From: Prauserella muralis
Lineage (GTDB): Bacteria; Actinomycetota; Actinomycetes; Mycobacteriales; Pseudonocardiaceae
NCBI RefSeq assembly: GCF_003202285.1
Contig: NZ_MASW01000002.1
Span: 62,001-126,000, forward strand
DNA: 64,000 nucleotides
Direction: 5' to 3'
Positions 45,004 to 54,134 of the stretch are shown in pieces. Under the pieces are notes generated by a model. It saw only the letters and a list, made by a program, of their open reading frames with translations, was not told the origin of the DNA and did no database searches. Both the position numbers and the translations under genes were made by a program. How positions within the stretch are numbered: position 1 is the first letter of the stretch; every line of letters begins with the position of its first letter.

Positions 45004-45867
45004 TCAGGCGGCTTCCTCTTCGGCGAGGCGTTCGTCCCAGCGTTGCTGGGCGGCGGGGCGCCATTCGGTGTGCTTGCCGTGGAAGACCTCCGCCGCCCTG
45101 GCTCCGCTCCAGCCCTCCGGTAACAGCGGGGCAGGCAACTGGGGGTCGAGGAAGGGGAACCGTCGCCACTCGTGCACCAGCCGGGTCTGCGCGTCGAGCG
45201 CGGCGTCCCCGCTGGCGGGTTCCAGACCGGCGAACTCGGCGACGAACTCCTCGTACCGTGTCTCCAGGTCCCGCAGGTCCCACGCCTTGGCCACCATGGT
45301 CGCCTCGTCGCCGACCGCGCCGTGAGCCCCGACGAACGACATCGCGTCGCGCAGGCCCAGCTCGGTCAGGATGTCGAGCGCCTCGGTCTCCCGGGTGGTG
45401 TGCGGGGTGATCCACACGCCGGGGTCGGGGGAGCCGAACCCTGCCCACGTGAGCTTGGTCCGCAGCTGGTGCCGCAGGTCGCGCTTCGGCTCGGGCACCG
45501 ACACCAGCACCAGCAGCCAGCGGCCGTCCCACGGGCGCTCCACGCTGCCGAAGTCGTAGATGCGCCGCGCACCCTCCGTGAGCAGCTTGCGGCCGGGCGG
45601 CGTCAGCGACCAGCGCACGCGCCTGCCCACACGCTCGGACTCGAGCCAGCCCTCGGCGGCGGTGCGGGCCAGCGCCTGCCGCGCCGACTTCTCCTCGACC
45701 CCGAACATGGCCAGCGCGTCGACGAGCACCGACGTCCACACGGGATGGTCACGCGGCAGCACGAACTCACCGAGCAGCGTCATCAGCAACGAGCGCGCAC
45801 TCTTGTGACTGACCTCCCGGCGGCGGCTGACGACCGGGCTGCCGCGTCCCTCTCGCGGTGCTGACAT
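45004..45867 (-). CDS. PaaX-family transcriptional regulator
   Basis: The protein has 287 residues. An N-terminal winged helix (SARSLLMTLLGEFVLPRDHPVWTS, then GVEEKSARQALARTAAEGWLES) is followed by the PaaX effector domain (GRWLLVLVSVPEPKRDLRHQL) and a C-terminal domain. PaaX proteins repress aromatic-acid pathways and respond to the CoA thioester. Here it is last in the mycofactocin operon (45-bp gap after mftE) and converges on the box operon, which makes benzoyl-CoA. A CoA-thioester effector is therefore plausible. The start at 45867 fits the family, but its ribosome-binding site is weak. Confidence 0.9.
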   Translation of the reverse strand: MSAPREGRGSPVVSRRREVSHKSARSLLMTLLGEFVLPRDHPVWTSVLVDALAMFGVEEKSARQALARTAAEGWLESERVGRRVRWSLTPPGRKLLTEGARRIYDFGSVERPWDGRWLLVLVSVPEPKRDLRHQLRTKLTWAGFGSPDPGVWITPHTTRETEALDILTELGLRDAMSFVGAHGAVGDEATMVAKAWDLRDLETRYEEFVAEFAGLEPASGDAALDAQTRLVHEWRRFPFLDPQLPAPLLPEGWSGARAAEVFHGKHTEWRPAAQQRWDERLAEEEAA

Positions 45868-45911
45868 CGGGTCACCACTTTCGTCGCTGATCGTGTCCGT
45901 CGAGGGTAGCG

Positions 45912-46580
45912 TCACCGCCCCAGCCAGTCGTGCACGGCGGCGGCCAGCGCGTCCGCCCACGCCGCGAGCACCGCCTCGCCCTCCTCGGCCGACGCTCCCG
46001 CCGGATCGCCGAGCACACCGTTCGGGCTCACCGCTCGGACGCCGCCTGCGACCAGCCGGTCCAGCAGGTCCGGCAGCGGCGTGGTGACGCCGGGCTCGGC
46101 GGCCTCGAGCCGGACGTCGGCCGGGCGCAGGCGCAGCAGCACCGACGTCTCGGTGCGCCCGGCGTGCGTGTCGTCGGCGCGCCCGCTGGGTGACCACGCC
46201 AGCACGCGCCGGCCTTCCTCGCGCAGTGTGCGCACCGCGCGACGCAGCACAGCCAGGTTGCCGCCGTGGCCGTTGACCAGCACGACCCCGGCGAAGTGGT
46301 CGGCGGAGCGCACGAGTTCCACCAGCACGTGCTCCAGCGCGGACCGGCCGATCGACAGCGTGCCAGGGAAACCGGCGTGCTCCCCGCTGGAGCCGTACGG
46401 CAGCGCGGGCGCCACCAGCACATCGGGCACCCGCCCGGCGAGACGGCGGCACAGCTCGGCGGCGATGGTGGTGTCGGTGTCCAGCGGCAGGTGGGGACCG
46501 TGCTGCTCGGTGGCGCCCAGCGGCACGGCGAGCACCGAGGGCCCGACGCCGGGCCAGACACGGCTGCCGAGCGCCGTCAT
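45912..46580 (-). CDS. mftE: Mycofactocin maturase peptidase (creatininase family)
   Basis: The protein has 222 residues. Creatininase-fold metal motifs are complete: GATEQHGPHLPLDTDT near residue 25, YGSSGEHAGFPGTLS near 67, NGHGGN near 100 and HAGRTETS near 137. MftE cuts the MftC-modified precursor between the core dipeptide and its neighbour to release the Val-Tyr-derived unit. The ATG overlaps the mftF stop (ATGA). The gene lies late in the operon, after the glycosyltransferase. Confidence 0.94.
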   Translation of the reverse strand: MTALGSRVWPGVGPSVLAVPLGATEQHGPHLPLDTDTTIAAELCRRLAGRVPDVLVAPALPYGSSGEHAGFPGTLSIGRSALEHVLVELVRSADHFAGVVLVNGHGGNLAVLRRAVRTLREEGRRVLAWSPSGRADDTHAGRTETSVLLRLRPADVRLEAAEPGVTTPLPDLLDRLVAGGVRAVSPNGVLGDPAGASAEEGEAVLAAWADALAAAVHDWLGR

Positions 46581-47896
46581 CGCAGGGAGCCCTCGGTGAA
46601 CTGCGGCAGCAGCGGCGCGAGCGTGCGGTGCCGGGCGCAGCCGGCCCACACCCCCGCGCCGTAGGTGAGGTCGTCGGCGACGCGCAGGGCCAGCCACGAC
46701 GGCGGTTTGCCCAGCGACTCGGCCAGGCACGGCAGCAACGCCGCCAGCAGCGTGCGCCTGCCCCGCCTGCTCAGCAACGCCACCGGCCACCACGCCCTGC
46801 GCGTGGCGTCGGCGAGCAGACGGCCCGCACCGAGGTGGCCGAGTGCGGCCAGCCGCAGCGCCTCACCGGCCGGGACGCCGCGCGGCCGGAGCTTGCGGGG
46901 CAGCAGCGCCGTGGTGCCCGCCGCGAGTGCCAGCGCCGCCCAGGGGCGGCCCGCCACCAGCAGTGCCCACGAGGCGGCGCTCCACGCCGACATCCGCGCA
47001 CACGACAACCGGCCCGGATGCCGGGCGGCCAGCGGCGCCGCCGCCGTGCCGTACTCGTAGCGCTGCCGCAGCCACGCCCTCAGGTCCGCGCGCGGGTCGT
47101 GCGTCACCACGGCCGACGGCTCGTAGCGCACCGCGCCCTGTTCCAGCAGCCGCCACACGAGGTCGACGTCCTCGCCGAACCGCAGCGCCACGTCGAACCC
47201 GCCCGCCTCGGCGAGTGCCCGCCTGCGCACCACGAGCGCCGCGCTCGGCACGTAGCTCACCCGGCTCATCGGCCGCACCGGCGCGGGCCGCCCGCCCAGG
47301 TCGAGGCTCGACCGGTCGGCCTCGTACCGCGCCACTGCGCCGTGCCCCGGCGCGCTGCGGATGCGCGGTGCCACCGCGACCACCGCCGGGTCGGTGAACT
47401 GCGGCAGCAGGGCGTCGAGCCAGCCGGGCTCCGGCACGGTGTCGGAGTCGAGGAACGCGATCAGCGGGGTGGTGGCGAGGCCGGCGCCCGCGTTGCGGGC
47501 CGCGGCGGGCCCCGCGGGCCGCTCGTGCCGCACGGGTGCGCCCGGCACGGGCTCGCGGGAGCCGTCGTCCACGACCACGTGGCAGCCCAGGTCGCGGGTC
47601 GCCGCGAGCAACCGCCGCACCCCGGCGGGGTTGTCCTTCACCGGCACCACCAGCGTGACGTCGGCGGGGGTGAGCTCCGGTGGCGGCACCGGATGCAGCA
47701 GGCCCGCGTCGACGAGCCTGCGGGCGAGCCGCGCCTCGGCGGGCGACTCGGTGAGCGGCGTCCCGGCGAGCCAGCGGTCCAGCAGCCGCGTCCCGCCCGC
47801 ACCGAGGCGGACCAGCCGCAGCGGCGAGCCGCCGATGAGCAGTGGCCCGCGCCTGCGGACGGAGCCGTCCAGCGTGAACCGGGTGCCGGGTTTCAC
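46577..47896 (-). CDS. mftF: Mycofactocin glycosyltransferase
   Basis: The protein has 439 residues. The central GT-2 domain begins at VTLVVPVKDNPAGVRRLL near residue 80, with LDSDTVPEPGWLDALL holding the DxD metal site near 150 and FGEDVDLVWRLLEQG near 220. Several C-terminal hydrophobic segments may form membrane contacts. The first 70 residues (LLIGGSPLRLVRLGAGG, then LARRLVDAGLLHP) look like a PqqD-type winged helix. MftF adds beta-1,4-glucose units to mycofactocin. The GTG overlaps the SDR stop. Confidence 0.93.
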   Translation of the reverse strand: MKPGTRFTLDGSVRRRGPLLIGGSPLRLVRLGAGGTRLLDRWLAGTPLTESPAEARLARRLVDAGLLHPVPPPELTPADVTLVVPVKDNPAGVRRLLAATRDLGCHVVVDDGSREPVPGAPVRHERPAGPAAARNAGAGLATTPLIAFLDSDTVPEPGWLDALLPQFTDPAVVAVAPRIRSAPGHGAVARYEADRSSLDLGGRPAPVRPMSRVSYVPSAALVVRRRALAEAGGFDVALRFGEDVDLVWRLLEQGAVRYEPSAVVTHDPRADLRAWLRQRYEYGTAAAPLAARHPGRLSCARMSAWSAASWALLVAGRPWAALALAAGTTALLPRKLRPRGVPAGEALRLAALGHLGAGRLLADATRRAWWPVALLSRRGRRTLLAALLPCLAESLGKPPSWLALRVADDLTYGAGVWAGCARHRTLAPLLPQFTEGSLR

Positions 47897-48672
47897 GGTG
47901 TGAAGCCGCCGTCGGCGTGCACGACGCTGCCGGTGACGGCGGAGGACTCGGCGGAGCACAGGAAGCACACGACGGCGGCGACCTCGTCCGGTTCCAGCAG
48001 CCGCCCGCTGAGCTGGTGCGCGGCGAACTCCTCGGCGTCGCCGAGGTCGTAGAGCCGCGCGGTGGCCTCCAGCATGGCGGTGCGGGTCGAGCCGGGGGAG
48101 ACGGCGGTGGCGCACACGCCGGTGCCGCGCAGGTCGGTCGCGAGTCCCTTCACCAGGCCGACGACGGCGTGCTTGGCGGCGTTGTACCCGGCGAGGTGCC
48201 ACAGGCCGTGGTGCGCGGCGGCGGAGGCGAGCGCGACGAACCGGCCGGTGCGTGGCTCGGGACGGCGCAGCAGGGCGGGCACCGCCGCGCGGGCGAGGTT
48301 GGCGACACCGGCGACGCCGACGGAGAACAGCGCGTCCCACTCGGCGTCGTCGCTGTCCCACAGGGGACGGCCTCCCGCCAGCAGTGCCGCGCAGGCGACG
48401 GCCGCGTCGAGCCCGCCGAAGCGTTCCTCGGCCACCGCGACGGCGTCGCGCAGCGCGGGCAGATCCTGCACGTCGGCCACGACGTCCACCACGCTGCCGG
48501 GATGTTCGGCGGCCAGCGCGGCCAGTTCCTCCCTGGTACCGAGCGGATACGGCACCCGCGGGTCGTCGGCGCACCGGTCCACCGCGACCACCTGCCAGCC
48601 CGTGCCCGCGAGGCGGCGCACCACCGCCGCGCCGATGCCCCGCGCCGCACCCGTCACCAGAGCCGTCCTCAT
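47893..48672 (-). CDS. Mycofactocin-coupled short-chain dehydrogenase
   Basis: The protein has 259 residues. The Rossmann motif is GAARGIGAAV near residue 8, and the catalytic SAAAHHGLWHLAGYNAAKHA segment provides Ser and YxxxK. An insertion after the second strand (DPRVPYPLGTREELAALAAE) is typical of SDRs that keep a tightly held NAD and pass electrons to mycofactocin. The substrate is an unidentified alcohol. Its ATG overlaps the etfB stop (ATGA). Being inside the operon, it is probably a main donor of electrons to the cofactor. Confidence 0.88.
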   Translation of the reverse strand: MRTALVTGAARGIGAAVVRRLAGTGWQVVAVDRCADDPRVPYPLGTREELAALAAEHPGSVVDVVADVQDLPALRDAVAVAEERFGGLDAAVACAALLAGGRPLWDSDDAEWDALFSVGVAGVANLARAAVPALLRRPEPRTGRFVALASAAAHHGLWHLAGYNAAKHAVVGLVKGLATDLRGTGVCATAVSPGSTRTAMLEATARLYDLGDAEEFAAHQLSGRLLEPDEVAAVVCFLCSAESSAVTGSVVHADGGFTP

Positions 48673-49523
48673 GCGAGGTAACCCTTGGCCTTCAGGTAGC
48701 CGAGCAGCTCGTCGGCGGCCTCGCCCGGATCGTCGGTGACCACGACCCGGGGCGGGTCGCGCTGCTCGTGGGCTCCGGTGAGCCGCAGCAGCCGCAGCCG
48801 CGGGTCGGGCTCCGGCGGCGGAGGCAGTTCCTTGGCCCTCGGCCGGTACGGGCGCGCGGCATGCACGGTGACCGGTTCCCCGGCCACGGCCCCCGGCACC
48901 GTGGGCACGTCCGCGGTGCGGGCGGCGAGCGTGGCGGGCAGGCCCGCCCTGCGCAGCCGCACCCCGGCGGGCTCCACCGAGCACACGGCGGGCAGCGGCA
49001 CCGCCAGCCGTTCGCGGCGGCCCCGGTCGAGCCTGCGCACGGCCGTCAGGGCGCCGTCGGCGTAGGCCAGCTCCACGAGGCCAAGCGCTTGCGCGTAGCC
49101 GAACCGGGCGGCGAGAAACGCCGGGGTGCTGCCGGTGCCCCGGTCGGCGGAGTGGTCCCCGGTGAGCACCAGGCCTGGCTCGCCGAACTCCGCCCGCACC
49201 GCCTGCGCAAGCGCTTGCGCCGTCCCGGAGCCGGAATCTGCCAGCCGCGGGTCCCACTCGGGCACGTCCACCCGCAGCACGGCGTCCGCGCCGCACGCGA
49301 GGGCGTCGCGCAGCATCTCCTCGGCCTGCGGCGGCGCCACGGTGACGGCGACGCAGCGGCCCCCGGCGGCCCCGGCGATCCGCAGGCCGTGCTCCAGCGC
49401 GCACCGGTCCGCCTCCCCGGCACCCGCCCCGCGCGGGTCGGTCTCCACCTCGCCGGTGAGCGGATCGACCCGCGCCCTGCCGTCCGCCCAGCGCAGCGCC
49501 ACAACGACCAGCAGCTCACCCAT
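48669..49523 (-). CDS. etfB: Electron-transfer flavoprotein beta subunit
   Basis: The protein has 284 residues. The ETF domain includes ALRWADGRARVDPLTGEV near the start, EADRCALEHGLRIAG near 38, and DHSADRGTGSTPAFLAARFG near 140, which matches the AMP or second-flavin region. The C-terminus PGEAADELLGYLKAKGYL is typical. It pairs with EtfA, which is encoded three genes upstream. It overlaps the ferredoxin-like gene by 8 bases. Whether it binds AMP or a second FAD (bifurcating type) cannot be settled by reading alone. Confidence 0.9.
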   Translation of the reverse strand: MGELLVVVALRWADGRARVDPLTGEVETDPRGAGAGEADRCALEHGLRIAGAAGGRCVAVTVAPPQAEEMLRDALACGADAVLRVDVPEWDPRLADSGSGTAQALAQAVRAEFGEPGLVLTGDHSADRGTGSTPAFLAARFGYAQALGLVELAYADGALTAVRRLDRGRRERLAVPLPAVCSVEPAGVRLRRAGLPATLAARTADVPTVPGAVAGEPVTVHAARPYRPRAKELPPPPEPDPRLRLLRLTGAHEQRDPPRVVVTDDPGEAADELLGYLKAKGYLA

Positions 49524-49812
49524 GGCGGAACACCACACCCTGGCCGCCGTCCGGATAGCTCCAGCTGATCGCGTTGCCGCCGTCGCACACCAGGTAACAC
49601 GTGCCGCACTCGAAGCACTGCTCGTAGTTGAACAGGATGCCGCCGTCGTCGGTGGGCACGAACAGGTTCGCGGGGCACGCGTGCACACACGCCTTGGTGG
49701 TGCAGGACCGGCACACGTCGGTGTCCACGACGATGTGCGCTTTCTCCGCCACCCGGAAGTCCACGTGCGACATCCGGTCCTCGAACGCCACGTCGGCGTA
49801 GCGCTGGTTCAT
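49516..49812 (-). CDS. FixX-like 4Fe-4S ferredoxin
   Basis: The protein has 98 residues. Cysteine clusters CRSCTTKACVHACP near residue 35 and CFECGTCYLVC near 66 bind iron-sulfur centres. The spacing is that of FixX and of the C-terminal domain of ETF:quinone oxidoreductase. It should form a complex with the FixC-like protein encoded 80 bp upstream and carry electrons from flavin to quinone. The short 80-bp gap has no further gene. Confidence 0.92.
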   Translation of the reverse strand: MNQRYADVAFEDRMSHVDFRVAEKAHIVVDTDVCRSCTTKACVHACPANLFVPTDDGGILFNYEQCFECGTCYLVCDGGNAISWSYPDGGQGVVFRHG

Positions 49813-49892
49813 GGACTGCTCCTACCTATCGACAACGGCGCCGAGCGCGTCGTGTGGTCGCCATCGCAGTTCGTCCACTCTCTCGCCGGTCC

Positions 49893-51242
49893 CTAACCGA
49901 ACGACCGCAGGCCGGTCAGCGCGTCACGGGCCAGCTCGCGCATCCGCACGCCGTTGCTCCTGGCCGAGCGGCGCAGCAGGCGCCGGATGCCCGGCTTCGG
50001 CTTGGGGTTGTCCACCGTGAACACGCCCTCCACGAGGTCGCACACCAGGCCGGGGTAGCGGTGCTGCACGCGCTCGGAGAGCACCAGGCCCGGGGCCTTG
50101 CGCAGCTTCTTGTGATCGGCCAGCACGAACGACGACTCCAGCAGGCTCCGGTAGTCACGCAGCCTGCGCAGGTCGCCGGCCGCAAGCGCCCGCGCCGCCG
50201 CGCGCCCGGCATACATGCCCGAGCCCAGCGCGAAGTTCACGCCCTCCAGCCAGATCCCGGCGGCGAGGCACATCGCGGCCGCGTCTCCCGCCACCAGCAG
50301 GCCGTCGCCGACCAGCCGCGGCATCGAGTGGTAGCCGCCCTCCGGAATGAGGTGCGCCGAGTACTCCACCAGTTCCGCGCCGCGCACCAGCGGCGCGATC
50401 GAAGGGTGGCGTTTGAGCTCGGCCAGGATCTCCTCCGGCCGCCGTCCCTGCCCCGCCAGTCCGGGAAGGCCCAGCACCAGCCCGACACTGAGCGTGTCGC
50501 GGTTGGTGTAGAGGAACGCCCCGCCCGGCACGCCCTGCGTGCCACCGAGGATCTCGATGTCCACCCCGTCGTCGCCGGAGACGCCGAACCGCTCGTCGAT
50601 GGTCTCCTTCGGCAGCGCCAGCGTCTCCTTCACGCCGAGCGTGGTGTGCTCGGCCTGCCCTTCGGGGTAGAGCCCCGCCTGCTTGGCCACGAACGAGTTC
50701 ACGCCGTCACACGCGATGACGACCCTGGCGGTGAGGTCGCCGTCCGGGCGGTCGGTGCGCACGCCCACCACGCGGCCCTCGGCCGTACGCAGCACAGCGG
50801 TGACCACAGTGGACGGCACGAGCAGAGCACCTTCCTTCTGCGCGTGCTCGGTGAGCCAGTTGTCGAACTCCGCCCGGTACGCCGTGGCGCCGTTGTAGGG
50901 CGCCCGTCCCCAGCTCTGGCAACGGAAGTCCACGGTCATCGACCGCTCGCCGGACAGCAGCATGGTCTGCCGCCGCGTGATCCAGCGCTGCACCGGCATC
51001 CGCTCGTACCAGCCGGGGATCAGCTCGTCGAGCACCCGCCCGTAGACCACCCCGCCGTAGACGTTCTTCGAGCCGGGGAACGGTCCGCGCTCGATCAGCG
51101 CCACCGAGCGCCCCGCCCTGGCCAGCTCCAGCGCCGCCGCCGAGCCCGCCGGGCCCGCGCCGACGACGATCGCGTCGAACGCGGGACGCTCGGGCTCGGC
51201 CACGGTGACCGCCGCGCCCGCCGGGCCTGCCCTGTCACGCAT
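49893..51242 (-). CDS. FixC-like flavoprotein (ETF:quinone oxidoreductase flavin subunit)
   Basis: The protein has 449 residues. The FAD motif is DAIVVGAGPAGSAAALELA near residue 24. The second FAD site is LVAGDAAAMCLAAGIWLEGVNFAL near 320, and PGSKNVYGGVVYG near 56 is typical of FixC/ETF-QO. There is no iron-sulfur domain in the chain, since this is supplied by the separate FixX-like protein. That split form is the FixC/FixX layout rather than the fused ETF-QO. The ATG overlaps the etfA end by 8 bases. Confidence 0.92.
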   Translation of the reverse strand: MRDRAGPAGAAVTVAEPERPAFDAIVVGAGPAGSAAALELARAGRSVALIERGPFPGSKNVYGGVVYGRVLDELIPGWYERMPVQRWITRRQTMLLSGERSMTVDFRCQSWGRAPYNGATAYRAEFDNWLTEHAQKEGALLVPSTVVTAVLRTAEGRVVGVRTDRPDGDLTARVVIACDGVNSFVAKQAGLYPEGQAEHTTLGVKETLALPKETIDERFGVSGDDGVDIEILGGTQGVPGGAFLYTNRDTLSVGLVLGLPGLAGQGRRPEEILAELKRHPSIAPLVRGAELVEYSAHLIPEGGYHSMPRLVGDGLLVAGDAAAMCLAAGIWLEGVNFALGSGMYAGRAAARALAAGDLRRLRDYRSLLESSFVLADHKKLRKAPGLVLSERVQHRYPGLVCDLVEGVFTVDNPKPKPGIRRLLRRSARSNGVRMRELARDALTGLRSFG

Positions 51243-52173
51243 CGTCGTCACTCTCCAGTCGCCGGGCCAGCTCACGCAGCAACGCCTGCGCGTCGGTGAC
51301 CAGCCCGAGGTCGGCCATGGCGGTCATCGGCGAGCTGGCGTCGGTGTTGACCGACACCACGTGCCGCGGCGTGCCGAGGCCCCCGGTGTGCTGCGTCGCT
51401 CCCGACACGCCGAAGGCCACGTACACCTCCGGGTCCACCACCACGCCGGTGGTGCCGATCTGCCGCTCGTAGGGCGCCCAGCCCGCGTCGGTGACCACGC
51501 GGGTCGCGCCGACCGACGCGCCGAGCGCCGCCGCGACCCTGCCCAGCAGCGCCACGGCGTCGGGCCCGGACAGCGGCCCCCTGGCCAGCCCCGCGCCCGC
51601 GCCGAGGATGCGCGGCGCCTCCGCGAGGTCGGCGGTGGCCGGGTCGGGCTCGAGCACCTCCAGTACCCGGGCGTCGTGCCCCGGTTCGATGGTCAGCTCC
51701 ACCGTGCCCACGTCGGGTGTGCCGTCGTAGGGCAGCGCACCCCGCACGCCGGGCACGAGCGTGGCGACGAAGGGCTGCGAGGTCTCCACGGTGACGGCGA
51801 GCCGGCCGTCACGGCGGGCCAGCTCGGCGCAGCGTTCGCCGACGCGGACGGCCCCGGCCAGCAGCGGCCTGCCCAACTCGGCGGCGAGCCTGGGCGCGAG
51901 GTCCCTTCCGTCGGCGGAGGCGGGCAGCACCAGGCGGCCCACGGGCTCCAGCAGCGGGGCGAGCGCGCGCGACCACGCCCCGGCGGCGAAGCCTCCCGCC
52001 TCGGCGCACCAGGCCCTGCGCAGCGGCGGAAGGGCGGTGACGGCGTCCGCGCACCCGGTGCCGACCAGCAGCGCGGCGCCACCGGCCTCGGCCACGGCCT
52101 CGTCGCCACCCAGCGGCGGCACCCCACCGCGCACCACCAGGACGGCCAGCGTGCCGGTGTCGAACCCGTTCAC
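51235..52173 (-). CDS. etfA: Electron-transfer flavoprotein alpha subunit
   Basis: The protein has 312 residues. The C-terminal FAD domain has the ETF-alpha signature: RVVTDAGWAPYERQIGTTG near 225, then FGVSGATQHTGGLG near 255 and VNTDASSPMTAMADLGLV near 275. It partners EtfB in the same operon. The GTG overlaps the preceding oxidoreductase stop (GTGA). Its position in the mycofactocin operon implies that it accepts electrons from a mycofactocin-linked enzyme, perhaps one of the two OYE-type flavoproteins. This is inference. Confidence 0.9.
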   Translation of the reverse strand: MNGFDTGTLAVLVVRGGVPPLGGDEAVAEAGGAALLVGTGCADAVTALPPLRRAWCAEAGGFAAGAWSRALAPLLEPVGRLVLPASADGRDLAPRLAAELGRPLLAGAVRVGERCAELARRDGRLAVTVETSQPFVATLVPGVRGALPYDGTPDVGTVELTIEPGHDARVLEVLEPDPATADLAEAPRILGAGAGLARGPLSGPDAVALLGRVAAALGASVGATRVVTDAGWAPYERQIGTTGVVVDPEVYVAFGVSGATQHTGGLGTPRHVVSVNTDASSPMTAMADLGLVTDAQALLRELARRLESDDDA

Positions 52174-54134
52174 AGCGCCACCGCCACCCGGTGTCCCTCG
52201 ACCACGGCCGCGTGTGCCCGGCGCGGCGCCACGCAGTCGCCGACGCGGTGCACCTCGAACTCCGCCGAGCCGGACAGCTCCTGCCACAGCGCGTCCTCGG
52301 GCGCCTGGTGCGTCGCGCACACCACCCAGTCGCAGCGGACCTCGCTGGTTGATCCGGTGGTGTGCGTCAGCACCTGCAGCCGCACACCACCGGCGTCCTC
52401 CTCGGCACCCAGCACCACCTCGTCCGTGGTCTGCGTGATGCCCTTCTCGGCCGCGCGCACGGTGAACGTCTCCATGTCCAGCGTCACGCCGAGGTCCTGC
52501 CCGACGACCATGCCGGAGGTGGAGATGCGCACCGAACAGCCGCGGTCGGCCAGCAGTTCCGCCACCGACGTCGCCTGGTGGAACCCGAGGTCGTCGATGA
52601 CCACCACCTCACCCTCCGGCGCGGCCCTGCCCACCAGCACGTCGCGGACGTCCACGACGCGCTCCAGCCCGCCGGCCCAGTACGGCGGCTGCGGCCGCGC
52701 GCCCGTGGCGAGCACCACGACCTCCGGGTTCAGCTCGCGGATCACCTCGGCGGTGGCGGTCACGCCCGTGCGCACGTCGACGCCGTGGCGGCCGCACTCG
52801 GCGAGCGAGTTGCGCACCACGTCCAGGAACTCCGCGCGGCTCGGCACGCTCGCCGCCACGCTCACCTGGCCGCCGGTGGCCTGCTGCCGCTCCAGCAGCG
52901 TCACCTGGTGGCCGCGCTCGGCGGCGGTGGCGGCGGCCTGCAGCCCGGCGGGCCCGCCACCCACCACGACCACGCGGCGCCCGCGCCGCGCCGGCATCGG
53001 CAGCGGGACGCTCTCCCTGCCGGTGCGCGGGTTCTCGATGCAGCCGAGCCAGCGGTTCAGCCCCATCCGGCCGACGCACTCCTGGTTGCACGACAGGCAG
53101 GTGCGGATGTCGCCCGCGTGCCCGGAGCGGGCCTTGGCGACGAAGTCGGCGTCGGCGATCTGCCCGCGCACCACGCCGATCAGGTCCGCGTGGCCCTCGG
53201 CGAGCGCGCGATCGGCCTGCAGCGGGTCCTTGAACCGGCCCACGCCCACCACCGGCAGGTCGACGGCCTTGCGCAGGGCGCTGGGGATGAACATCGCATA
53301 GCCGGGCGGCACGCTCATCGACGCCTCGATCATGTAGAGCGTGGAGGTCGCGACGCCGATCGAGGTGTTGATGTAGTCGGCCTTGCCGGTGGCCTCCACC
53401 CAGCGGGCGACCTGCACGGCCTCGTCGATGGTGGTGCCGCCCTCGATGAGCTCGTCGCCGCACAGCCGCACCCCCAGCGCCAGGTCCGGGCCGATGGCCT
53501 CGCGCACGGCCTCCACGAGCCGCAGCAGCAGCCGCGCGCGGTTGGCCAGGGAGCCGCCGTAGTCGTCGGTGCGGATGTTGGTGGCGGGGGAGAGGAACCC
53601 GCGCACGATCGAGGAGTGCGAGCACTGCAGCTCCACGCCGTCGAAGCCGCCCGCCCTGCAGTGCCCGGCCACGGTGGCGTACCCGGCGACGATCTCGTCG
53701 ATCTCGTCGGTGGTCACGGCCTTGGGCACCTCGCGGAACAGCGGATCCGGTACCGGCGACGGCGCCCACACGGGCAGCCGCGAGTACATGCTGGACGCCT
53801 GCCCGCCGTTGTGGTTGAGCTGCGCGAAGATCGGCACGCCGTGCGCGTGCACGGCCTCGGTGATCCGCCGGTAACCCGGGATCACCTCGGGGTGGAAGCC
53901 GTGGATGAGCTTCTCGTACGGCCAGTCGGTCGGATGGGTCGAGTGCTCCTCGGTGATGATGAGCCCCGCCCCGCCCGCCGCGCGGGCGGCGTAGTAGGCG
54001 GCGTGCTGCGCGCTCGGCAGGCCGTCGACGGCGTAGTTGGTGAGGTGGGCCGAGAACACCACCCGGTTGGCCAGCGTGACGGCGCCGACCTTGAGTGGCG
54101 TGAACAGGTACCGGTACCGGCCGGCCGCGCTCAT
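52170..54134 (-). CDS. Mycofactocin-system FadH/OYE-family oxidoreductase 1
   Basis: The protein has 654 residues. The N-terminal FMN barrel (LFTPLKVGAVTLANRVVFSAHLTNY-type start, then FDGVELQCSHSSIVRGFLSP near 180) is followed by a complete 4Fe-4S site (CLSCNQECVG, then GCIENP) near 335-355. A C-terminal FAD/NAD(P) domain has VVVGGGPAGLQAAATA near 385. This is the layout of 2,4-dienoyl-CoA reductase. Members of this subgroup co-occur with mycofactocin; their substrate is unknown. The ATG overlaps oxidoreductase 2 (ATGA). Confidence 0.9.
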   Translation of the reverse strand: MSAAGRYRYLFTPLKVGAVTLANRVVFSAHLTNYAVDGLPSAQHAAYYAARAAGGAGLIITEEHSTHPTDWPYEKLIHGFHPEVIPGYRRITEAVHAHGVPIFAQLNHNGGQASSMYSRLPVWAPSPVPDPLFREVPKAVTTDEIDEIVAGYATVAGHCRAGGFDGVELQCSHSSIVRGFLSPATNIRTDDYGGSLANRARLLLRLVEAVREAIGPDLALGVRLCGDELIEGGTTIDEAVQVARWVEATGKADYINTSIGVATSTLYMIEASMSVPPGYAMFIPSALRKAVDLPVVGVGRFKDPLQADRALAEGHADLIGVVRGQIADADFVAKARSGHAGDIRTCLSCNQECVGRMGLNRWLGCIENPRTGRESVPLPMPARRGRRVVVVGGGPAGLQAAATAAERGHQVTLLERQQATGGQVSVAASVPSRAEFLDVVRNSLAECGRHGVDVRTGVTATAEVIRELNPEVVVLATGARPQPPYWAGGLERVVDVRDVLVGRAAPEGEVVVIDDLGFHQATSVAELLADRGCSVRISTSGMVVGQDLGVTLDMETFTVRAAEKGITQTTDEVVLGAEEDAGGVRLQVLTHTTGSTSEVRCDWVVCATHQAPEDALWQELSGSAEFEVHRVGDCVAPRRAHAAVVEGHRVAVAL

